Source: Ruania alba (lineage in GTDB: Bacteria; Actinomycetota; Actinomycetes; Actinomycetales; Beutenbergiaceae). From it: a DNA stretch of 64,000 nt. The stretch's first letter is position 1. The number at the start of each line of letters is the position of its first letter. Under the pieces are notes generated by a model. That model was not told the DNA's origin. It was given only the letters and a program-made list of their open reading frames with translations, and made no database searches. The stretch spans positions 1,240,001 to 1,304,000 of the forward strand of contig NZ_FNTX01000002.1 in NCBI RefSeq assembly GCF_900105765.1. Reading direction: 5' to 3'. Made by a program: the position numbers and the translations under genes. This document shows positions 27,187 through 36,910 of the stretch, in pieces.

Positions 27187-28508
27187 GACCTCTCCTTCGA
27201 GGGTGGGGCAGGGGTGTGATGTGGATCGGTGCCCGGCGTGCCGGGGTCGCCCGGGACGATCGCGCCATGCGTGCGGAGCAGGCCGCGGGCCGACTCCAGG
27301 GAGACGTCCAACGGGTCGGCGGCGGTGTCGGCGGCGAGGCTCGCCAGTGCTCCGGCCGCCTGGCCCATCGCCATGCAGGAGGCCTGTACCCGGTACGCGG
27401 AGCTGGCCTCCTGGTCGCCGGAGATCGGCCGGCCGGCGACGACGAGCCGGTGGCTGCCGCGCGGGATCATCGCCCCGCGAGGCATCGTGGGGAAGGTGCC
27501 GAAGCTGAGCGGACGGATGTCGATCCCGTCGCCGTCCACCGAGTGCACATCGATCGGGTAGAAGCTGTAGCTGAGTGCGTCCGGCCACCGTCGCCCGGAG
27601 GTGTAGTCGGCCAGCGTCACCCGCTCCACACCCTCGATGGTGAAGGTCTCCCGGACACCCGTCTCGATCGCCCACCGGGCGATGGAGAGGTCCTCGAGAC
27701 CTGGCTGAGCGCGCAGGAAGGTGTAGACGCGCATCAGCGTGGCCCGGCCGGCGACCTCGGCGACCGTCCGGCTCTCGGAGGTCCCGCCGTCGATGCCTGG
27801 GACGTGGATCGCGTTCTCGCCCCGCTTGCGCAGGAACGCGCGGGTGGGCTGGTGGAACTCCTGCAGGTCGCCGCGGCGCAACCGGCCCTCGGCGACGGCC
27901 TCCTCGTAGGCGGCGTCCAGGGCCTCATAGTCGAGCGTGGTGGGGTCATAGCCGTCCAGGCGCACCATGATGGTGCCCGGTTGGCGGCCGGTGTTGTGCC
28001 GCCGGGGGAGACCGGCCAGCCCGGTCACGTCGGCATCGCCCGTGGTGTCCACCAGCTGGGCGGCCTCGATGCGGCGCAGGCCCTCCTTGCCGCACAGGGT
28101 GAGGGACCAGCCGTCCGCCGTGGGCTCTGCCGTGGCCGGCATGGTGTGCAGCAGCAGCTCGGCACCCGAGCCCAGCACGGTCTCGTCGATCACCGATGCG
28201 TATATGGCCGGGACCACCGGGATCTGCAGCTTGTAGTGCGGGAGGTCCCAGCGGGAGAAGTCCGGCAGGTCCCGACCGGTCAGTGCCACCGCGCGGGAGA
28301 CCATCTCCCAGCCGATGCCGGCGATGATCTGCTCACCCCAGGCGTGGAACAGGCCCGGCAGTGCCACCCCGGCCACGGTGGTGGTGCCACCGAGGGCGCC
28401 GTTCTTCTCCACCAGCAGCGTGCGTGCGCCCGCGCGGGCGGACTGGACGGCGGCCGGGGCTCCGGCTGGTCCGCCGCCGATCACGACGACGTCGTAGCGC
28501 TCGGTCAT
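27183..28508 (-). CDS. FAD-dependent oxidoreductase (FAD_oxidored family)
   Basis: 441 residues. The start at 28508 gives MTERYDVVVIGGGPAGAPAA, a dinucleotide-binding GxGxxG-type motif, then LVEKNGALGGTTTVAG. QLVDTTGDADVTGLAGLPRR and the C-terminal ASSAYRVQASCMAMGQAAGALASLA are features of the PF12831 family, whose members often occur in polysaccharide-use clusters and have few known reactions. It overlaps the IclR gene by four bases upstream and the binding protein by four bases downstream. Cytoplasmic, no signal peptide. A role in oxidising the imported sugar is inferred from position. Confidence 0.88.
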   Translation of the reverse strand: MTERYDVVVIGGGPAGAPAAVQSARAGARTLLVEKNGALGGTTTVAGVALPGLFHAWGEQIIAGIGWEMVSRAVALTGRDLPDFSRWDLPHYKLQIPVVPAIYASVIDETVLGSGAELLLHTMPATAEPTADGWSLTLCGKEGLRRIEAAQLVDTTGDADVTGLAGLPRRHNTGRQPGTIMVRLDGYDPTTLDYEALDAAYEEAVAEGRLRRGDLQEFHQPTRAFLRKRGENAIHVPGIDGGTSESRTVAEVAGRATLMRVYTFLRAQPGLEDLSIARWAIETGVRETFTIEGVERVTLADYTSGRRWPDALSYSFYPIDVHSVDGDGIDIRPLSFGTFPTMPRGAMIPRGSHRLVVAGRPISGDQEASSAYRVQASCMAMGQAAGALASLAADTAADPLDVSLESARGLLRTHGAIVPGDPGTPGTDPHHTPAPPSKERS

Positions 28509-29341
28509 CGTTCCTCCTCGCCCTGCTGGACGGTGTCGGTTCTGGCGCCGAGCAGGGCAGAGAGGGTGTCCGCAGCGTCCAGCACGGCACTGCGCATCGC
28601 CTCCTGATGCGCCGGGGTGCTGCGCACTGACGGGTAGCCGATGCACAGCGCGGCGACGACCGCGCCGCTGTGGTCGCGCACCGGGGCGGCCACCCCGCAG
28701 ACGCCGGCCGCCTCCTCCTCGACGTTGGTGGCGAAGCCCTGCTGCCGGACGGCGCTGACGAGGGCGGCGAGCTGTGCCTTGGACTCAGACACGTTGGACC
28801 GCCAGGGCGCCGATGTGAGCAAGTGGTCGCGTCGCGCATCATCGAGCTCGGCGAAGAGCACCTTGCCCGCTGCGGTGTGGAAGGGCACGGTCGCCGTCGC
28901 GGTGTCGAATCGCGCCACCGTCGGATTGATGTTCAGCAACTGCCGGCTCACCAGCACCGCCAGGTCTACGCGATGCCCGTCCTTGAGTACGGACAGGTGC
29001 ACGGTCTCGTCGGTCTTCTCCCACAGCTCGCGCAGCACCGGCGTGGCCACCGAGGCGAGGTCGGTCTGCTCCACGTAGGCGCGGTTCAGCTCGAAGAAGG
29101 TCGGGCCGAGCAGGTAGTGGCGCTCCGGGTCCCGTTGGCGTACCAAGCCGTGGGTGGCCAGGGCGCTCAGCAGTGTGCGGGCCGTGGACGGTCGCAGACC
29201 GGCGGACGCCGTCAGTGACTTCAGGGCGAGCCCTCCGGGACCGGCCTGTGCGATGGCGCGCAGCATGGCCACCGACCGGTCGATCACCTGGATCGAGCTG
29301 CGGGCTGCCTGCGGGGTGCTCTGCGTATCGGGATCGTCCAT
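28505..29341 (-). CDS. IclR-family transcriptional regulator
   Basis: 278 residues. N-terminal winged helix (VIDRSVAMLRAIAQAG ... LRPSTARTLLSALATHGLVRQ) followed by the IclR effector domain (GKVLFAELDDARRDHLL, EEEAAGVCGVAAPVRDHSGAVVAALCIGYP). First gene of the operon that includes an FAD oxidoreductase and sugar ABC genes, with a four-base overlap to the oxidoreductase. It is divergent from the exported protein at 29506, and the 164-base gap holds a perfect palindrome at 29390-29406 that is a good candidate for its own operator. Confidence 0.94.
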   Translation of the reverse strand: MDDPDTQSTPQAARSSIQVIDRSVAMLRAIAQAGPGGLALKSLTASAGLRPSTARTLLSALATHGLVRQRDPERHYLLGPTFFELNRAYVEQTDLASVATPVLRELWEKTDETVHLSVLKDGHRVDLAVLVSRQLLNINPTVARFDTATATVPFHTAAGKVLFAELDDARRDHLLTSAPWRSNVSESKAQLAALVSAVRQQGFATNVEEEAAGVCGVAAPVRDHSGAVVAALCIGYPSVRSTPAHQEAMRSAVLDAADTLSALLGARTDTVQQGEEER

Positions 29342-29389
29342 GACCTACCTGTCGAACGTCGTCGTTCATCGGACCAGCGCCGTGCGTGC

Positions 29390-29406
29390 GTTCGACAATA
29401 TCGAAC
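29390..29406. promoter_or_regulatory. Perfect palindrome, candidate IclR operator
   Basis: GTTCGACAATATCGAAC: six-base arms GTTCGA and TCGAAC around CAATA. It lies in the divergent promoter region 48 bases upstream of the IclR start and 100 bases upstream of the 29506 gene. IclR-family operators are commonly short palindromes of about this size. A related imperfect site, GTCGAACGTCGTCGTTC, lies at 29351-29367. Confidence 0.6.
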
Positions 29407-29505
29407 TACAGGCGACACTATGGCGCAAGTCGACGGTAACGGCTACCGTTCAATCGAGTCAACGTCGACCCGGCGGACCCGTTCCGCCCCTGGAAGGAAG
29501 CCGCC

Positions 29506-31461
29506 ATGCGCTCGTCTGCCCCCACTCGCCGCATCGTCATCGGAAGCCTTGCTGCCGGAGCAGCAGGCGTCGCCACGACAGCTCTCGACACCCCCGCACG
29601 TGCGGAGGTCTCCCGGCCTGCGAACCAGACCAGTGGGCCGCTCCCACCGGTGTCTGCGCTGCCGGCGGGCGCCCCGGACCGCCAGGCATTCGCCCCCGAG
29701 GAACAGCGGCTCGCGTACTACCTGGTGACCCTCGCCGACATCGCGAACGACGTGGACGACTCCGACACCGAGCTACGGGGCTTCATCCACGGCGGCTGGT
29801 GGCGCTCCCCGGACGCCCCGTTCAACGCTCGCATCAGTGAGATGGTCTCGGTGTTCGCCTGGTTCGCGGCCAGCGAGCGCAGCTGGAACCCCTACACCGG
29901 TGATCCCGCCCTGGTGGCCCGCACCGATGCCGCGATCGGCTACTACCTCACACTGCAACACGAGGATGGCTCGTGGCCGGAGTACTCGGCCACCGAACAC
30001 TCCCGCGCGGCCACCGCCTTCGCGCTCGGCTACCTGAGCAAGACGCTCGACCTGCTCCGTTCGGCCGACCTGCTGCCCGGCCGGCGGCCACAGATCACCG
30101 ACGCGCTCCGGGCGGCGATGCGGTGGTTCCTGGACCCCGGCAACGGCGAGATCTGGCAGGACGAGCTGGTCGAGTTCGTGAACCAGCCGCTGGCGGGGGT
30201 TTCCGGTGCTGCCCGTGCGCTGAGCCTGGACCCGGACGCCGGGCTCGAGGCATTGCTCACGGACCGGATCGAGTTCATCGCCGACCATGGGCAGAGCCCG
30301 GCCGGGTTCCTCTACGAGCCCCGCGGGATGGACATCGCCTATAACCTCAACGTGGCGCTCACCGAGATCATTGAGATCCACCGGGAGACCGGTCGACCAT
30401 CCCTGCTGCCGATGGTGCACCGGCTGGCCGACTGGTTCGGCTATGTCAACGTGCCCGAACCGGACGGGTCCGGCCTGGTCTCCTTCGCCTCGGGTGCGGC
30501 GCGGATCCCCATGTACTACCTGGACGCCGTTACTACCGACTTCCAGCAACGGGACGTTGGCTCGGTGCTGAGCCGGCAGGTGCCGGACCTGGCGTCCTTC
30601 TACACCACCGCCGAGGAGCGGGACCGGATCCGCGCCGAGTGGGCGGCATCGCCCGAGCCGGTGCCTCCGTTCGAACCCGGGCGGGCGAACCCGCGCATCC
30701 TCGCCAACGTCGCCTACGGCGAGCACTATCCGCGTGAGCAGGTGAAGGCGGCCGCATGGCGCCGGATCCCGGCGGTGCGCTCGCAGCGGTTCACCGAACT
30801 ACGCACCGACCCGATGGACCAGCACTACCTGTTCGTCCGGCGGCCGGCGAGCTACCTGATGGCGTTCTTCGGCACCCGGCCGAACTCGGTGGTCCGGGCC
30901 GGGTTCGGGCTGCTCTGGCATCCGGAGGCCGGGGTGCTGATCCAGGGTGGGCAGAGCTCGAACACCGAGTGCTGGGCCACGGTGCTGCCGAACGGCGGCA
31001 CCGACGGCGCATCGAATCTCACGCCCACCTGGTACGACGGGCCGGTGGCCGACGGCGGCGTGCTGGCGGATCCGACCGGACTGGAGACCGACCTGGGCGT
31101 GCGCTGGACCACCACCGGCGGGAACGTGACCGGCGAGGCCCTGATCAGTGACGCCGAGATCGTGCGGGAGATCTCCGCGACGATGGACGCCGTCGAGCAG
31201 GTGCCGCTGGTGCTGCTCCCGACCGACGGCGTGCGCTTCTCCGACGGCAGCACGCTCACCCACGGTGAGCCGGCCGAGGCGACGGCGACGTCTGTGACCA
31301 TCACCAGGGACGCCGTCGTGCTGACGATCGACTGGGGCGATGCGACAGCGGTGACGGTGCAGCCCACCGCCCGCACCCTGTTCGCCGACGCGCGGCGGCG
31401 GGTGCACATGCTGCGCATCCCGCACGGCACGGCGGGAAGGGTCCGCTACACGCTCATGTGA
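29506..31461 (+). CDS. Exported protein of unknown activity, probable alpha-toroid plus beta-sandwich enzyme
   Basis: 651 residues, ATG preceded by GGAAGGAAG. Tat signal peptide (TRRIVIGSLAAGAAGVATTAL, cut after ARA). Residues ~60-330 look helical with repeated W/Y-rich motifs (AAIGYYLTLQHEDGSWPEYSATEHSRAATAFALGYL; GFLYEPRGMDIAYNLNVAL) resembling the alpha/alpha toroids of polysaccharide lyases and unsaturated-glycan hydrolases. Residues ~430-650 are beta-rich (SYLMAFFGTRPNSVVRAGFGLLWHPEAGVLIQGGQS). That two-part layout is like lyase families PL8/PL21, but I do not recognise a specific family or catalytic set. It is divergent from the IclR-oxidoreductase-ABC operon and probably shares its operator, hence may release the imported sugar. 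Confidence 0.75.
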   Translation: MRSSAPTRRIVIGSLAAGAAGVATTALDTPARAEVSRPANQTSGPLPPVSALPAGAPDRQAFAPEEQRLAYYLVTLADIANDVDDSDTELRGFIHGGWWRSPDAPFNARISEMVSVFAWFAASERSWNPYTGDPALVARTDAAIGYYLTLQHEDGSWPEYSATEHSRAATAFALGYLSKTLDLLRSADLLPGRRPQITDALRAAMRWFLDPGNGEIWQDELVEFVNQPLAGVSGAARALSLDPDAGLEALLTDRIEFIADHGQSPAGFLYEPRGMDIAYNLNVALTEIIEIHRETGRPSLLPMVHRLADWFGYVNVPEPDGSGLVSFASGAARIPMYYLDAVTTDFQQRDVGSVLSRQVPDLASFYTTAEERDRIRAEWAASPEPVPPFEPGRANPRILANVAYGEHYPREQVKAAAWRRIPAVRSQRFTELRTDPMDQHYLFVRRPASYLMAFFGTRPNSVVRAGFGLLWHPEAGVLIQGGQSSNTECWATVLPNGGTDGASNLTPTWYDGPVADGGVLADPTGLETDLGVRWTTTGGNVTGEALISDAEIVREISATMDAVEQVPLVLLPTDGVRFSDGSTLTHGEPAEATATSVTITRDAVVLTIDWGDATAVTVQPTARTLFADARRRVHMLRIPHGTAGRVRYTLM

Positions 31462-31515
31462 TCTGGTCGAGTCCCGCCGTCCGCGCTACTCTCGCTGCCC
31501 TCGGAAGGAGGCACG

Positions 31516-31896
31516 ATGGCCCGGTTGGACGAGATCGTCGTGGACTGCCGTGCTGCCCCGGCCCTCGCGCGGTTCTGGGCGGAGGTGCTCGACGGGTATG
31601 CGGTGCGCCCCTACGACGACGCGGAGATCGCCCGATTGGCGGGCCTCGGCCTGACGCCCCAGACGGACCCGACGGTGGCCGTTGACGGCCCCGGCCCGAC
31701 GCTGTTCTTCCAGGAGGTGCCCGAGCCGAAGTCGGGGAAGAACCGGCTCCACCTCGACGTCACGGCAGCGGACCGGCAGGCCGAGGTCACCCGGGTGCAG
31801 GTGCTCGGCGCCCGGGTGCTCGCCGAGCACCCGGGCTGGACCGTCCTCGCCGACCCGGAAGGGAACGAGTTCTGCATCTCCTCCCGGGGCGGCTGA
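31516..31896 (+). CDS. VOC-superfamily (glyoxalase-like) protein
   Basis: 126 residues with the glyoxalase_6-type opening LDEIVVDCRAAPALARFWAEVL, a middle strand LFFQEVPEPKSGKNRLHLDVTA, and the C-terminal WTVLADPEGNEFCI. These are typical of small actinobacterial VOC proteins that may be lyases, dioxygenases or antibiotic-binding proteins; the function is not assigned. AGGAGG precedes the ATG by about five bases. It converges on the glutamate dehydrogenase gene, with only three bases between the stops. Confidence 0.88.
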   Translation: MARLDEIVVDCRAAPALARFWAEVLDGYAVRPYDDAEIARLAGLGLTPQTDPTVAVDGPGPTLFFQEVPEPKSGKNRLHLDVTAADRQAEVTRVQVLGARVLAEHPGWTVLADPEGNEFCISSRGG

Positions 31897-31899
31897 GGC

Positions 31900-34800
31900 T
31901 TAGGACCGCACCAGCGAGCGCAGCGCCCGCACCGCCACCGACAGCGGCGCCAAGGTCGCGCGATCGAGTCCGGTGACCGCCGGCAACGCCTGTTCCGCAC
32001 GTTCCAGCGCTGCTCCGGCGGTGGACTCCCACGCTGCGATCCGCGTCTGCGCGGTGTCCCCGGAGGTCGTGGAGGTCTGCACGGTGCGGGTCAGGTCCCG
32101 TAGGGTCGCGGTCAGGTCGTCCCGGAGCGCGGCCCGGGCCAGGGCGTCCCACCGGTCATCCAACCCGAGGGCAGCCACCTTGTTGAGCAGGTCGTCCGCC
32201 TCGAAACGCGCAGAGATCGCGAAGTACAAAGACGCCACGTCTTCCAGCGATTCCCCGCTCTCCGCAGCGATCTCCACCACGTCGAGCAGGGCGAGCGAAG
32301 GCAGCAGCGTGGCGGTCCGCTCGGCCAGGTCGGCCGGTACCCCGGACTCGGTCAGCTCGGCAGCCATCCGGTGGCACCGCTCGCCCTGTGCGCCCTGGAG
32401 CAGCCGGGGCAACTGCCCGACCAAGCGGCGCACCGACTCAGCGAAGGTGTCCACCTCTGCCGCCACGTCCACGGCGTCCGGGCGGCGCAGCACCAGCCAG
32501 CGCGAGCTGCGGTCGAGCAATCGCCGGAAGTCGATGTACATCCGCGTCTGGACGGCGGCGGGCACCTCGTGGTCGAGGCGCTCCACCTCGGCCACGTAGG
32601 ACTCCAGGTCGAAGATCTCCCGGCAGGCCACGAACGCGCGCGCCACCTGTTCGCTCGTGGCTCCGGTCTCGTCGGTGGCGCGGAACGCGAACGTGATGCC
32701 GCCGCGGTTCACCATCGAGTTCACCACGTCGTTGACGATGATTTCCCGGCGCAGCGGATGCTCGGCAATCGCGTCCCCGTACTGCTCGCGCAGGGCGCTC
32801 GGGAAGTAGGCATCGAGAGTCCGGGAGAACCACGCGCCGTCGGGCAGGTCGGTCGTGGCCAGGTCCGCCTTCAGCGCCAGTTTCGCGTACGCGACCAGGA
32901 CGGCGAACTCCGGCCTGGTCAGGCCCACGCCCGCGGCATCCCGCTCGGCGATCTGGTTATCGCTGGGCAGGAACTCCAGCGAGCGGTCCAGCTCACCTCG
33001 CTCCTCGAGCCAGTGAATCAGCCGCTGGTGCACGGTGAGCATCACATGCGCCTGGTCGCGGCTGTTGCCGAGCAGCACGTTCTGCACGTAGTTGTCCCGC
33101 AGCACCTGGGCGGCCACCTCGTCGGTCATCGAGGCGAGCAGCTCGTTGCGGGAGTCCAGGTCGAGCACGCCGTCCTTGACCAGGCCGGTGAGCAGGATCT
33201 TGATGTTCACCTCTCGGTCGGAGGTGCCCACCCCGGCGGAGTTGTCGATCGCGTCGGTGTTGATCCGGACGCCGTGCTGAGCCGCTTCGATCCGACCGAG
33301 CTGGCTGACGCCGAGGTTGCCGCCCTCGACCAACACCTGGCAGCGCAGCTCGGCACCGTCGACCCGGATGGCGTCGTTCGAGCGATCGCCGATCTCGGCA
33401 TCGGACTCGGAGCTGGCCTTGACGTAGGTGCCGATCCCGCCGTTGTACAACAGGTCCACCGGGGCGAGCAGGCACCGATGGATCAGCTCGGCGGGGGTGA
33501 GCGAGGTGACGTCCTCGGCCAGGCCCAGGGACTCGCGCACCTGGGGGGTGATATCGATCGACTTCGCGGTGCGGGGGTAGACGCCGCCGCCCTCGCTGAT
33601 CCAGGTGGAGTCGTAGTCCGCCCAGGTGGAGCGGGGCAGGTCGAAGAGCCGTTGCCGTTCGGCGTAGGAGGTGGCGGCGTCCGGGTCGGGATCGAGGAAG
33701 ATGTGCCGGTGGTCGAACGCGGCCACCAGGCGGATGTGCTCCGAGAGCAGCATCCCGTTGCCGAACACGTCTCCGCTCATGTCGCCGATCCCGACGCAGG
33801 TGAAGTCCTCGGTCTGGGAGTTCCGGCCCATCTCGGCGAAGTGGCGCTTGGTGGACTCCCACGCGCCGCGGGCGGTGATGCCCATCTCCTTGTGGTCGTA
33901 GCCGGCGCTGCCGCCGGAGGCGAACGCGTCGTCCAGCCAGTAGCCGTACTCGCCGGCGATCCCGTTGGCCATGTCGCTGAACGTGGCGGTGCCCTTGTCG
34001 GCTGCGACCACCAGGTAGGGGTCGTCACCGTCGTGACGCACCACTCGCTCCGGTGGTTCCACTGCACCGGCGACGCGATCGTCGGTGATGTCGAGCATCC
34101 CGCGGATGAACAGCTGATAGGCGCCCTTGCCCTCGGCCAGCCACGCCTCCCGGTCCACCGCCGGGTCCGGGAGGCGCTTGGCCACGAACCCGCCCTTGGA
34201 CCCGGTGGGCACGATCACGGCGTTCTTCACCATCTGCGCCTTCACCAGCCCGAGCACCTCGGTGCGGAAGTCCTCCCGCCGGTCGCTCCAGCGCAATCCA
34301 CCCCGGGCCACGGGCCCGAACCGCAGGTGTACCCCCTCCACCCGCGGGGAGTACACCCAGATCTCTGCCATCGGCACCGGTGCGGGGATCCCGGGCACGT
34401 TGCGGCAGTCCAGCTTCAGGCTGATCTGCCGGCGATGCTCACCTGCGTCGGTCACGTAGTAGTTCGTGCGCAGGGTCGCCATGATCACGCCGGTGAACGT
34501 ACGCACGATGCGGTCATGATCGAGGCTCGCCACCTGCTCCAGCGCGGCATCGATGTCTGCGACGATCTCCTGCTGGGTCGCCTCGCGGTCCTCCGGCGTG
34601 CCACTGCGGTCCGGGTCGAACCGGGCCTCGAACAGGGCTACCAGAGAGGCGGCGATGCTGGGGTTGGCGACCAGGGCGTCCTCGAGGTACTCCACACTGA
34701 ACGTCGAACCGACCTGCCGGATGTATCGGGCGATGGTGCGCAGGACGGTGACCTGGCGCCAGGTCAGCCCCGCACGCAGTACCAAGGCGCCGAGGGAGTC

Positions 34801-36717
34801 GGACTCGGCCCGCCCGTCCCGGACGGCGAGGAACGCCTCCTCGAACCCGCGCGCGAGCTCGGCGCCTTCGGGCCAGCCCGGCAGGTCGCGGATCCGGAGA
34901 CCGAAGTCGTAGACGTACCGAGTGGTGCCATTGTCATCGGCAACCCGGTACGGGCGCTCGTCCACCACGTCCACACCCAGGTCGGTGAACGCGGGCAGGA
35001 TGTCGGTGAGCACGATCGGCTGGGCGCGGTACACCTTGATCCGCCGGTGCACCGGGGAGTCAGGTCCGGGCTCGTACAAGCGCACCCGGGTCTCGTCCCC
35101 GTCGAGCAGCACGAGCTGGGCGAGGTCGGCCACCGCGCCCGCCGCGTCGACGTCTTCCTTGTAGGCCTCCGGGAACCCGCGCACGAACGGGACGGCCCGA
35201 TCTTCCCCGTCCTGCCCGTGCAGGGCATCGAGCAGGTCTTCCTCCCAGGTGCGGGTGGCGGCCATCAGCTGCGGCTGCAGCTGCCCCTCGCTCACATCAG
35301 GGATCGAGGTGCCCCGCGGCATCCGCACGATGGCGTGCAGCTGGGCGAGCGGGGAGTCGGTGACCCGCGCGGCGAACTCCACATGCTCGGCACCGAATGC
35401 CTGGCGCAGGATCGACTCGAGGCGCAGCCGCACCGTGGTGTTGTAGCGATCCCGGGGCAGGTACACCAGCACGGAGACGAATCGTCCGAACTCGTCCCGG
35501 CGCAGGAACAGTTTCGCCCGGCGCCGCTGCTCCAGGTGCATCACCTGCTCGGCCACCTCCCAGAGGTGGTCGGGCTCGCTCTGGAACAGCTCGTCCCGCG
35601 GATAGGCCTCGAGGATCTGCAGCAGATCCTTGCCGGAGTGGCTGTGCGCGGAGAACCCGCTGAGCTCCAGCACGGCGCGCACCTTCTCGGCCACGATCGG
35701 TAGCCGCAGCACTGACTCGGCGTAGGCGGCGGACGTGAACATCCCGAGGATGCGCCGTTCCCCGGTGACGTTCCCGTCCGGGTCGAAGGTGCGGATCCCG
35801 ATGTAGTCCAGGTAGACCGGGCGGTGCACGGTCGCGCGGGAGTTGGCCTTGGTGATGGTGAGCAACCGGGGGGTGCGGGCGCTGATGCGCGCTTCGGGCC
35901 GGAGCCGGGAGTAGATGCCGGGGCCTTCGGGAGCGTCGTGCAGGATCCCCAGTCCGGTGCCCTCGATCGGGCTCAACGCGTCTTCGCCGTCGCGCTCGAT
36001 GAGCTGATACTCGCGATAGCCGAGGAAGGTGAAATGGTCCCGCGCCAGCCAGGTGAGGAAGTTCTCTGTGGGTTCCACCTCGGCCGGGTCCACCGTGGGA
36101 GGTGCACCCGCCTGCATCTCGCGGGCGATCTCCTCGCACCGCAGCCGCATCGCGGCCCAGTCGCTGACGGCGTTGCGCACGTCGGTGAGCACGCCCTCCA
36201 GGCGTTCGGTCAGCTCAGCACGTCGCTGCTCGGACATCCGCTCGACGGCGAACAGCATCCAGGACTCGACCGTGCCGGCCGTGGTGGGTGGCCGTTCCTC
36301 ACGCACCTGGGTGAGAGTTCCGCCGTCGTCGCGTCGAACCGCGATCGTGGGGTGCACCACGAGGTCCACGAGGTGCCCGCCGGCCGAGAGCGCCGCGGTG
36401 ACCGAGTCCACCAGGAACGGCATGTCGTCCGTGCACACCTGGACGATCGTGTGCGAAGACGACCAGGCCGTGCCCGACTCTTCCGGAGCGCCTACCCGTA
36501 CCAGGGTCTCCTTCGGGCGGCGGCGTTCGGCGAGCGCGCGCATCGCGCGGACCATTCCGACAGCCTCCTCCGGGAGCCGCTCGGCCAGGTCCTCGGTGGC
36601 CACGTGCTCCAGGAGCCGCTCGGCCAGCCAGGCATGCTCCTCACCCGCGGCATCGACGACCTCGGTCATCACCTGGTCGCGGTCCGGAAGCTGGTCGGAA
36701 GGCTTCATGGAGTCCAT
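31900..36717 (-). CDS. gdh: NAD-specific glutamate dehydrogenase, large (GDH-180/NAD-GDH) type
   Basis: 1605 residues, the usual size of the L-180/L_1600 class that oxidatively deaminates glutamate to 2-oxoglutarate with NAD. A long N-terminal regulatory region with ACT-like parts precedes the catalytic core: PVARGGLRWSDRREDFRTEVLGLVK, VIVPTGSKGGFVAK and GIGDMSGDVFGNGMLLS. The C-terminal helical region follows (IVNDVVNSMVNRGG). Start at 36717; an ATG three codons in (36708) is an alternative. In actinobacteria the class is often regulated by amino acids and by GarA-type FHA proteins (family knowledge). Single gene. The complementary strand is also open for long stretches, which is a composition effect. 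Confidence 0.97.
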   Translation of the reverse strand: MDSMKPSDQLPDRDQVMTEVVDAAGEEHAWLAERLLEHVATEDLAERLPEEAVGMVRAMRALAERRRPKETLVRVGAPEESGTAWSSSHTIVQVCTDDMPFLVDSVTAALSAGGHLVDLVVHPTIAVRRDDGGTLTQVREERPPTTAGTVESWMLFAVERMSEQRRAELTERLEGVLTDVRNAVSDWAAMRLRCEEIAREMQAGAPPTVDPAEVEPTENFLTWLARDHFTFLGYREYQLIERDGEDALSPIEGTGLGILHDAPEGPGIYSRLRPEARISARTPRLLTITKANSRATVHRPVYLDYIGIRTFDPDGNVTGERRILGMFTSAAYAESVLRLPIVAEKVRAVLELSGFSAHSHSGKDLLQILEAYPRDELFQSEPDHLWEVAEQVMHLEQRRRAKLFLRRDEFGRFVSVLVYLPRDRYNTTVRLRLESILRQAFGAEHVEFAARVTDSPLAQLHAIVRMPRGTSIPDVSEGQLQPQLMAATRTWEEDLLDALHGQDGEDRAVPFVRGFPEAYKEDVDAAGAVADLAQLVLLDGDETRVRLYEPGPDSPVHRRIKVYRAQPIVLTDILPAFTDLGVDVVDERPYRVADDNGTTRYVYDFGLRIRDLPGWPEGAELARGFEEAFLAVRDGRAESDSLGALVLRAGLTWRQVTVLRTIARYIRQVGSTFSVEYLEDALVANPSIAASLVALFEARFDPDRSGTPEDREATQQEIVADIDAALEQVASLDHDRIVRTFTGVIMATLRTNYYVTDAGEHRRQISLKLDCRNVPGIPAPVPMAEIWVYSPRVEGVHLRFGPVARGGLRWSDRREDFRTEVLGLVKAQMVKNAVIVPTGSKGGFVAKRLPDPAVDREAWLAEGKGAYQLFIRGMLDITDDRVAGAVEPPERVVRHDGDDPYLVVAADKGTATFSDMANGIAGEYGYWLDDAFASGGSAGYDHKEMGITARGAWESTKRHFAEMGRNSQTEDFTCVGIGDMSGDVFGNGMLLSEHIRLVAAFDHRHIFLDPDPDAATSYAERQRLFDLPRSTWADYDSTWISEGGGVYPRTAKSIDITPQVRESLGLAEDVTSLTPAELIHRCLLAPVDLLYNGGIGTYVKASSESDAEIGDRSNDAIRVDGAELRCQVLVEGGNLGVSQLGRIEAAQHGVRINTDAIDNSAGVGTSDREVNIKILLTGLVKDGVLDLDSRNELLASMTDEVAAQVLRDNYVQNVLLGNSRDQAHVMLTVHQRLIHWLEERGELDRSLEFLPSDNQIAERDAAGVGLTRPEFAVLVAYAKLALKADLATTDLPDGAWFSRTLDAYFPSALREQYGDAIAEHPLRREIIVNDVVNSMVNRGGITFAFRATDETGATSEQVARAFVACREIFDLESYVAEVERLDHEVPAAVQTRMYIDFRRLLDRSSRWLVLRRPDAVDVAAEVDTFAESVRRLVGQLPRLLQGAQGERCHRMAAELTESGVPADLAERTATLLPSLALLDVVEIAAESGESLEDVASLYFAISARFEADDLLNKVAALGLDDRWDALARAALRDDLTATLRDLTRTVQTSTTSGDTAQTRIAAWESTAGAALERAEQALPAVTGLDRATLAPLSVAVRALRSLVRS

Positions 36718-36862
36718 ACCTCATCATCACAGGGCGGCACGTCGCTGTACCAGCGCAGTGTATCCATGGCCCGTGCGCGGCAGGGCATGGGCCGAGAGAA
36801 CGCGATGGCGGACCGAGCAACCTGTCGGTCACGTGACCTGTACCAGGAGGCACGGTCGAGGT

Positions 36863-36891
36863 TTGTGGCGGGGTGGTAGGCGGAGTACTCT
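36863..36891 (+). promoter_or_regulatory. Candidate promoter of the LAxTG surface-protein gene
   Basis: TTGTGG at 36863-36868 and TACTCT at 36886-36891, separated by 17 bases, about 90 bases before the start codon. The transcript from here would include the hairpin at 36911-36969. Confidence 0.45.
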
Positions 36892-36910
36892 CCGATCGTT
36901 GCATGCAGTG

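Noticed and set aside
32371-35703. A 1110-residue open frame on the plus strand opposite the glutamate dehydrogenase gene
   Set aside because: It is a mirror of the codon bias of a highly GC-rich gene: rich in H, G, V and R, no known domain, no ribosome binding site. The minus-strand frame matches the NAD-GDH family along its full length.
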